DNA of 64,000 nucleotides, taken from positions 1,621,130 through 1,685,129 of the forward strand of contig OZ255710.1 in NCBI GenBank assembly GCA_965277105.1. Reading direction: 5' to 3'. This DNA is from CAXSBA01 sp965277105. Lineage in GTDB: Bacteria > Spirochaetota > UBA12135 > COTS27 > CAXSBA01. The notes under the pieces were generated by a model. That model worked only from the letters and a program-made list of their open reading frames with translations. It was not told where the DNA came from and did no database searches. The position numbers were made by a program, and so were the translations under genes. Below, one piece after another: positions 59,526 through 64,000 of the stretch (the stretch's first letter is position 1; every line of letters starts with the position of its first letter).

Positions 59526-60861
59526 AAAAATAATCCATTTTTTTTTTGCTGATTTAGACTATAAACTTATCCTTATTGTTGTTGCTTTAAGTATCATTGG
59601 GATAGTTTTTTCTTACTCTTCCCAAATCCTTATTCGAGGAGAAAAAATTAACCTGTACTTTAAATTTGTTAAACAAATCATTTATTTTTTTTTGGGATTT
59701 TTTATTATGCTCGGAGTGGCGAGAATAAACTACGTTAAACTAGCCGAGCATTCGCTTGTTTTAATAATTTTTTGCATTGGATTACTAATTTTTACGCTAA
59801 TCGGCGGGGTGGTGGTCAATAACTCCAAGCGCTGGATTAGTATTTTAGGGATAGCGAATATTCAACCTTCGGAATTTGTTAAGCTGGTTATTATTGTTTT
59901 TACCGCTAATTATTTAACGAAAATAAGAAGACAATTTATTACTAAAAAATACTTGCTATTGATTTTTGTTTTTAATTTAATTCCTTTAGGGTTGGTTTTT
60001 GTTCAGCCTGATTTAGGGACTGCGGCTATTTCTTTTTTTATTATTTTAGTAATGACCACTTTTTCGATTATTCAAAAAAAGTACTTGCTGGCTATTTTTG
60101 GGTTTATGGGCGTAACTATAATGAGTGTCTTTTTGTTTATTTATTTTAGTATTAATGAAAGTAGTGAATTGTTGATTAACGGGGTCTTTTCTAATAAAAC
60201 CCTTCTCTTTTGGGGATTAATGCTTTTGCTTTTCCTCGCTATTTTGCTTATTGTAGCTAACTTTATTTTTTGGAGGAATTTAAATATTTATTATACTACT
60301 ATTGCTTTGCTCTTAGTGGTGGCGGGTATATTTACTGGTCTTGTTATTGATGAATTTTTTTTAAAAAGTTATCAGAAAGAGCGACTGTTAGTTTTTTTAG
60401 ATCCGTATAGTTTTCGTTGGAGTTTAGGGTACAACATTATCCAATCAAAAATAACCATTGGCTCAGGTGGATTTTTAGGGAAAGGATTATTTAATGGCGC
60501 CCAAAGCCAGTTGGGGTTTTTGCCTTCGCGAAGTACTGATTTTATTTTTTCAGTTATTGGTGAAGAGTTAGGCTTATGGGGAGCATCGCTGGTTATCTTG
60601 CTGTTTTTTTTGCTTATCTGGCGACTTTTTTCCCTTATTAGTAAGGTGAAAGACTATTTAGGGGTATTGATTATCATCGGAGTGACAACTTTTTTCGCTG
60701 TGCAATCGGTAGTTAATATCGGTATGACTATGTCGCTTTTCCCGATAACTGGACTCCCGCTTCCTTTTATTAGCGCTGGAGGGTCTACTCTTTTGTCTTC
60801 CTTAATGGCTATTGGGTTGGTTTTAAGTGTTTATCGAAAGAGGAATATTAATAATATATAA
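59512..60861 (+). CDS. rodA: RodA peptidoglycan glycosyltransferase (SEDS family)
   Basis: RodA polymerises lipid II and partners with PBP2. The 449-residue membrane protein has about ten helices and SEDS motifs: RINYVKLAEHS, GIANIQPSEFVKL, FVQPDLGTAAI, GGFLGKGLFNGAQSQLGFLP, STDFIFSVIGEELG and GLPLPFISAGGSTLLSSL, containing the catalytic aspartate of the family in QPDLGT. It begins at a TTG inside the end of mrdA. A long extracytoplasmic segment around 215-300 is slightly expanded. A hairpin follows the gene. Confidence 0.94.
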   Translation: MNKVKKIIHFFFADLDYKLILIVVALSIIGIVFSYSSQILIRGEKINLYFKFVKQIIYFFLGFFIMLGVARINYVKLAEHSLVLIIFCIGLLIFTLIGGVVVNNSKRWISILGIANIQPSEFVKLVIIVFTANYLTKIRRQFITKKYLLLIFVFNLIPLGLVFVQPDLGTAAISFFIILVMTTFSIIQKKYLLAIFGFMGVTIMSVFLFIYFSINESSELLINGVFSNKTLLFWGLMLLLFLAILLIVANFIFWRNLNIYYTTIALLLVVAGIFTGLVIDEFFLKSYQKERLLVFLDPYSFRWSLGYNIIQSKITIGSGGFLGKGLFNGAQSQLGFLPSRSTDFIFSVIGEELGLWGASLVILLFFLLIWRLFSLISKVKDYLGVLIIIGVTTFFAVQSVVNIGMTMSLFPITGLPLPFISAGGSTLLSSLMAIGLVLSVYRKRNINNI

Positions 60862-60881
60862 TGATATAATATAATATCTAT

Positions 60882-60947
60882 GGAATAAGTAGACTATATA
60901 GTTTGCTATTCCTTACTCTTTGTTAGTTTTTCAATATACTATATAGA
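60882..60947 (+). promoter_or_regulatory. Hairpin and repeated palindrome before the nitrite/sulfite reductase gene
   Basis: GGAATA (60882-60887) pairs with TATTCC (60907-60912) in a longer imperfect stem that encloses ACTATATAGT (60893-60902). A second ACTATATAG copy is at 60938-60946, 45 bases on. The stem is followed by T-rich DNA and may end the mrdA-rodA transcript. The paired 9-10 base palindromes look like operator half-sites for the downstream gene at 60980. Confidence 0.4.
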
Positions 60948-60979
60948 GTTAATTATTTAAAAAAAACTAAAGGCAAAAA

Positions 60980-63097
60980 ATGAAATATTTCTATGAATTA
61001 CCCGCTAGTTTAGTGGAAGAGCAGGAGCAATTTGCCCTTGATATAAAAGGCTTTGCCAGTGGCGTTATTAACCCTATCCAATTCAAGGCCATTCGGGTTG
61101 CTCACGGAGTATATGAGCAAAGACAAAATCATACGTATATGATTCGAATTCGTTGTGCTGCTGGAGGAATTAACCCTTATCAGCTTAAAAAAGTAGCTGA
61201 GTTAGCTGAGCTTTATGGGAACGGAGAAGTCCATTTTACCACCAGGCAAGAAGTGCAAATCCACGATGTTTTAATTGAAAATGTGACAAAAGTCATCACC
61301 CAGTTGCGTAGCGTTAACTTGTCAAGCAGAGGTGGTGGTGGCAATACTATTCGAAATATTCTAACCCCCCCTACCTCGGGCATTAGTTTAGAAGAGGTTT
61401 TTGATGTGGATCCCTATGCTATTGCCCTTACTTCAAGGCTTATCAGTGAAGGCGATAGTTGGAATCTTCCCCGTAAATTTAAAATTGCTTTTTCTTACAA
61501 TGAAGATGACACTTCTTATACCCAGGCAACTTGTCTAGGATTTTTAGCTACAATGAAAGACAATCAAAAAGGTTTTAAGGTATATTGTGCTGGGGGAATG
61601 GGCGCTAAACCCATGGTGGGACATTTATTACTTGACTTTATCCCGGGGAAAAAAATTTATCAAGTAACTAAAGCTCTCAAGGTTATGTTTGATAAAAATG
61701 GGAACCGTAAAAGTAAAACCACTAGTCGAATTAAATTCCTTTGGAAGAAAATTCAGCGAGAAGAATTTGAGAGACTTTTTTATTTAGAGTACGATAAAAT
61801 CAAAGACGATACTAATTTAGATTTAAAAATAGTCCCTTTAAAAAATGGTTTAGATAGCTCTAATGTAAGTTTAATTCCAGAAAAACCAACTTCCAACTAT
61901 TTTACTAAATGGCAAGAAAGATTTGTTATCTCGCAAAAGCAACCGAATTTTTCTGCGGTTAAAATCCCTCTGCGTTTAGGGGATCTTTTAAAAGAAGATG
62001 CGGATAATTTGGTAGCTTTTTTAGAAAAACTTCCTGAAAAAGGGGATAATACTATTCGCTGCGATCGTGCTCAAAATATTATTCTCAGGAATATTCCTAA
62101 TCAATTTTTGCCTAATTTATTTAATATCCTCATAGCGTTTAAGCAAAGCCTTATAGGGTTTTCTCCGTTTATTGCTAGTATGATTAATTGCACGGGAGCG
62201 TCTACTTGCAAATTGGGAATTTGTCTACCACGTGGGTTATCAGATGCTATTCGTGATCGAATAGGAAGGAGTAATCTCAATTTGGATGAACTTCAAGATT
62301 TTAGATTAAATATGTCGGGTTGTCCTAATACTTGTGGTATGCACCACATTGCTCATCTAGGATTTTTTGGTAAAGTCGGAAGAAAAGATGGTAATATGTT
62401 CCCTTCGTATAATGTTTTGTTAGGAGCTAGAGTAGCTAGTGGGAAAACAGAATATGCTAAAAAATACGGGGAAATTGCTGCTCATCAAATACCCGATTTT
62501 GTTTACTTTTTTTTAGAAAATTACCTAAATAAAAAAAATAACTACGCTGATTATTATGAGTTTTTGGAACAAGAAGGAATTGATTTTACCTCAAAAAAGT
62601 TAGCTGATTACAAAGAAGCACTCCCTAGTTTAGAGCAAAATGCAGGCTTTTATCAAGACTTTGGAGCTAAGAAGAGGCTTTCATTAGACGAAATAGGGAC
62701 GGCTGAATGCTCGGCAGGAATGTTCGATATGATTGGGGTAGATAAAAAAGTTATTACCGAATGTTTAAAAGGGCTTGACGCCGAAGGGAAAGACGAAAAC
62801 GAAAAAATAACCATTATCGAAAAACTGATTTTTTCAACTTCTAGGATGCTTTTGGTAACTAGAGGATTAGATGGAAAAACTCCTCACGAGATAATCGAAA
62901 AATTTAAAAAACATTTCGTGATAACCAATTTGGTTTCTCACCAATATGAAGAACTACTAATTTTAGCTCAAAAGAAAAATTGGAGAGAAATCCTCTTGAG
63001 AAAAAATCAAGCGATTAGTCTAGCGAAAGAAGTCCTTGCCTTGTATGCCTCTATGGATGATTCCCTTCGTTTTAAAAAAGAAAAAGCTCCGGCTTAA
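60980..63097 (+). CDS. Siroheme-dependent nitrite/sulfite reductase with C-terminal extension
   Basis: This 705-residue cytoplasmic enzyme has the duplicated ferrite-reductase fold. The first half carries YMIRIRCAAGGINPYQL, EVHFTTRQEVQIHDV, SSRGGGGNTIRNI and the siroheme-side arginines. The second half carries the 4Fe-4S/siroheme cysteines in CTGASTCKLGIC and SGCPNTCGMHHIA. The last ~190 residues (from about 515) are an additional helical region not found in plant-type ferredoxin-dependent enzymes. It would reduce sulfite to sulfide or nitrite to ammonia using ferredoxin; the motifs do not decide which. It stands alone, with no other sulfur or nitrogen assimilation gene nearby. Confidence 0.85.
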   Translation: MKYFYELPASLVEEQEQFALDIKGFASGVINPIQFKAIRVAHGVYEQRQNHTYMIRIRCAAGGINPYQLKKVAELAELYGNGEVHFTTRQEVQIHDVLIENVTKVITQLRSVNLSSRGGGGNTIRNILTPPTSGISLEEVFDVDPYAIALTSRLISEGDSWNLPRKFKIAFSYNEDDTSYTQATCLGFLATMKDNQKGFKVYCAGGMGAKPMVGHLLLDFIPGKKIYQVTKALKVMFDKNGNRKSKTTSRIKFLWKKIQREEFERLFYLEYDKIKDDTNLDLKIVPLKNGLDSSNVSLIPEKPTSNYFTKWQERFVISQKQPNFSAVKIPLRLGDLLKEDADNLVAFLEKLPEKGDNTIRCDRAQNIILRNIPNQFLPNLFNILIAFKQSLIGFSPFIASMINCTGASTCKLGICLPRGLSDAIRDRIGRSNLNLDELQDFRLNMSGCPNTCGMHHIAHLGFFGKVGRKDGNMFPSYNVLLGARVASGKTEYAKKYGEIAAHQIPDFVYFFLENYLNKKNNYADYYEFLEQEGIDFTSKKLADYKEALPSLEQNAGFYQDFGAKKRLSLDEIGTAECSAGMFDMIGVDKKVITECLKGLDAEGKDENEKITIIEKLIFSTSRMLLVTRGLDGKTPHEIIEKFKKHFVITNLVSHQYEELLILAQKKNWREILLRKNQAISLAKEVLALYASMDDSLRFKKEKAPA

Positions 63098-63205
63098 AAT
63101 GTATTGCTTATTCGAGAGAATATTTTATTCCAAATTGTATAAAGTAAGAGAAAGTACTTATTATTAGATAATATTTCCCTTAAAGAAAAAATAAATAACT
63201 ATAAT

Positions 63206-63252
63206 AAACCCCCTTAGCTATACCGTGAGTAACTGGTTAGTTAAGAAGGTTT
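63206..63252 (+). terminator. Long hairpin after the nitrite/sulfite reductase gene
   Basis: AAACC (63206-63210) pairs with GGTTT (63248-63252). Inside a 2x2 loop, CTTAGCTA pairs with TAGTTAAG, and ACC with GGT, giving about 16 paired bases. It sits 108 bases past the stop and 42 before the end of the convergent gene. T-rich DNA follows on the plus strand. A terminator is the simplest reading. Confidence 0.5.
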
Positions 63253-63293
63253 GATTTTAAATTGCGTAATTCTATAGAGCGTGGCTACCTAAT

Positions 63294-64000
63294 TTAAAAT
63301 TTAAATACGGTGACGCCATTATCCGTAGCTCCACTAATAAATAAATAATTAGTGCCATTTATTTTAGCACTAGTCATCCCCGAAGCTCCTTTTAGAGTAT
63401 ATTTGTATAAGTCTTCGTCAGCGACATTTTTGGTATTAAACAGCTCACCAGTATCTGCGACACTAAACATACTTACCCCATCATCCTCAAACCCAGCTAC
63501 AAACAAATAAGTGTTCTCATCTACTTGAGTATTAATAATTATTTGAGCTCCATCTAATTCGTGGTATCCGTGATTGAAGTCTATACTGTCTTTTATTTTG
63601 CCACCATTTTCTGATAATTTTCCGTCATTGGCTACTTCAAACCTTGTAACTGAATCATCCTCGCTTCCAGTAACGTATAAAAAATTAGCTCCACGAATAG
63701 TTGTGGAAGTAACCCCGTAGGCTCCTGCCAGGCCATAGTTGGGAATATCATCTTTTTTTAAACTATCAACAAGTGTTAGTGCAAAATCGCTATTAGTATC
63801 TACTCTAAAAGAATTAATTCCATTATCAGTTTCTCCTGCTACAAAAACATAGGTTTCATTGCCTATTTTAGCAGTAGTAACCCCTCTAGCTCCTTTCAGG
63901 TACTTTCCACTAGCACTCGGATCTACTCCGGTATTACTCTCATCTTCAATAGTGGTCATATGTTCTAACTCGCCATTGTCTTTTACTTTAAACACATTGA
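63294..64000 (-). CDS. Beta-propeller protein, C-terminal part (cut by window edge)
   Basis: The minus-strand frame is open from the window edge to the stop at 63294 and gives about 235 residues of beta-propeller repeats: YVFVAGETDNGINSFRV, FLYVTGSEDDSVTRFEV, YLFVAGFEDDGVSMFSV and YLFISGATDNGVTVFKF. The repeat pattern is that of the lipoprotein at 26678-28531, so the two are probably paralogues. The upstream part, presumably with a signal peptide, is outside the window. The end FKF-stop closes the last blade. Function is unknown; secreted binding is likely. Confidence 0.75.
   Translation of the reverse strand, partial: NVFKVKDNGELEHMTTIEDESNTGVDPSASGKYLKGARGVTTAKIGNETYVFVAGETDNGINSFRVDTNSDFALTLVDSLKKDDIPNYGLAGAYGVTSTTIRGANFLYVTGSEDDSVTRFEVANDGKLSENGGKIKDSIDFNHGYHELDGAQIIINTQVDENTYLFVAGFEDDGVSMFSVADTGELFNTKNVADEDLYKYTLKGASGMTSAKINGTNYLFISGATDNGVTVFKF

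Overview
The window is AT-rich (roughly two-thirds A+T) and carries a spirochaete-type flagellar filament sheath gene, flaA (41880-42839). The lipoproteins have relaxed spirochaete-like lipoboxes (FLSC, LFSC, FTSC). Together these point to a Spirochaetota bacterium that is not one of the familiar pathogens. The gene set fits a free-living heterotroph: proline, histidine, folate and DAP steps, a K+ transporter, an amino-acid ABC importer, a Na+-NQR maturation factor, an isochorismate synthase and a siroheme nitrite/sulfite reductase. Many genes start at TTG. Several have a -10 box only 5-8 bases before the start codon, which suggests leaderless or near-leaderless mRNAs.

Layout. 1-5.1 kb: the 5' end of ileS (minus), an MDR-family oxidoreductase, a divergent PTS enzyme I-like protein, hisI, folE2 and a DoxX-like protein. 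5.2-6.9 kb: a hairpin between convergent genes, then nqrM-rmuC on the minus strand. 7.0-15.7 kb: proB-trkH-ypdA, then a polar amino-acid ABC transporter whose binding-protein gene is separated from the permease genes by a strong terminator, then a dolichol-phosphate-mannose-synthase-like glycosyltransferase. 15.8-19.8 kb: GDPD, lptF, a TPR protein and mltG. 19.8-22.9 kb (minus): a YgfZ-TPR fusion that seems to start at AUA or AUC, iscA, a short probable glycosyltransferase remnant and a sulfotransferase. 23.0-26.6 kb: rpmF-proA, then a nucleosidase-like protein overlapping a spore-photoproduct-lyase-like radical SAM protein. 26.7-28.5 kb: a beta-propeller lipoprotein.

28.6-31.7 kb is a compositionally distinct island on the minus strand. 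It holds a Spy/CpxP-like periplasmic protein, a glycosyltransferase-14 pseudogene with one nonsense and one frameshift lesion, an FkbM methyltransferase and a DsrE-like protein. A 63-bp sequence with the architecture of an integron attC site follows the FkbM gene, and the FkbM stop codon lies inside its R'' box. An imperfect direct repeat flanks the island, and one copy forms the 3' end of the isochorismate synthase gene. No integrase gene is present. I read this as a small, decaying gene-cassette insertion.

31.7-42.9 kb (minus): menF-like gene, uvrC, a half-length DUF350 protein, rho, tRNA-Phe, a sirtuin, dapE, two small proteins, a LolD/LolC-type lipoprotein exporter, and flaA with its own sigma70-type promoter and terminator. 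43-52.8 kb (plus): a TPR-like lipoprotein with pgeF, a CHASE2 adenylate/guanylate cyclase, a gamma-carbonic-anhydrase-like protein, a TVP38 membrane protein paired with an FAD disulfide oxidoreductase, and a CFA-type methyltransferase with an NTF2-like protein. 52.8-55.1 kb (minus): a degenerate coaBC and trhO. 55.2-60.9 kb (plus): ribosomal genes rpsR-rpmG-rpmB, then a cell-wall elongation block (MltD-like transglycosylase, PBP2, RodA). 61-63.1 kb: nitrite/sulfite reductase. The right edge cuts a second beta-propeller protein (minus).

No rRNA, CRISPR array, phage module or intact insertion sequence was found. The most unusual items are the cassette island, the non-AUG start of the YgfZ-TPR gene, the nucleosidase/SPL-like pair lacking the SPL catalytic cysteine, and the CoaBC that lacks its decarboxylase cysteine.
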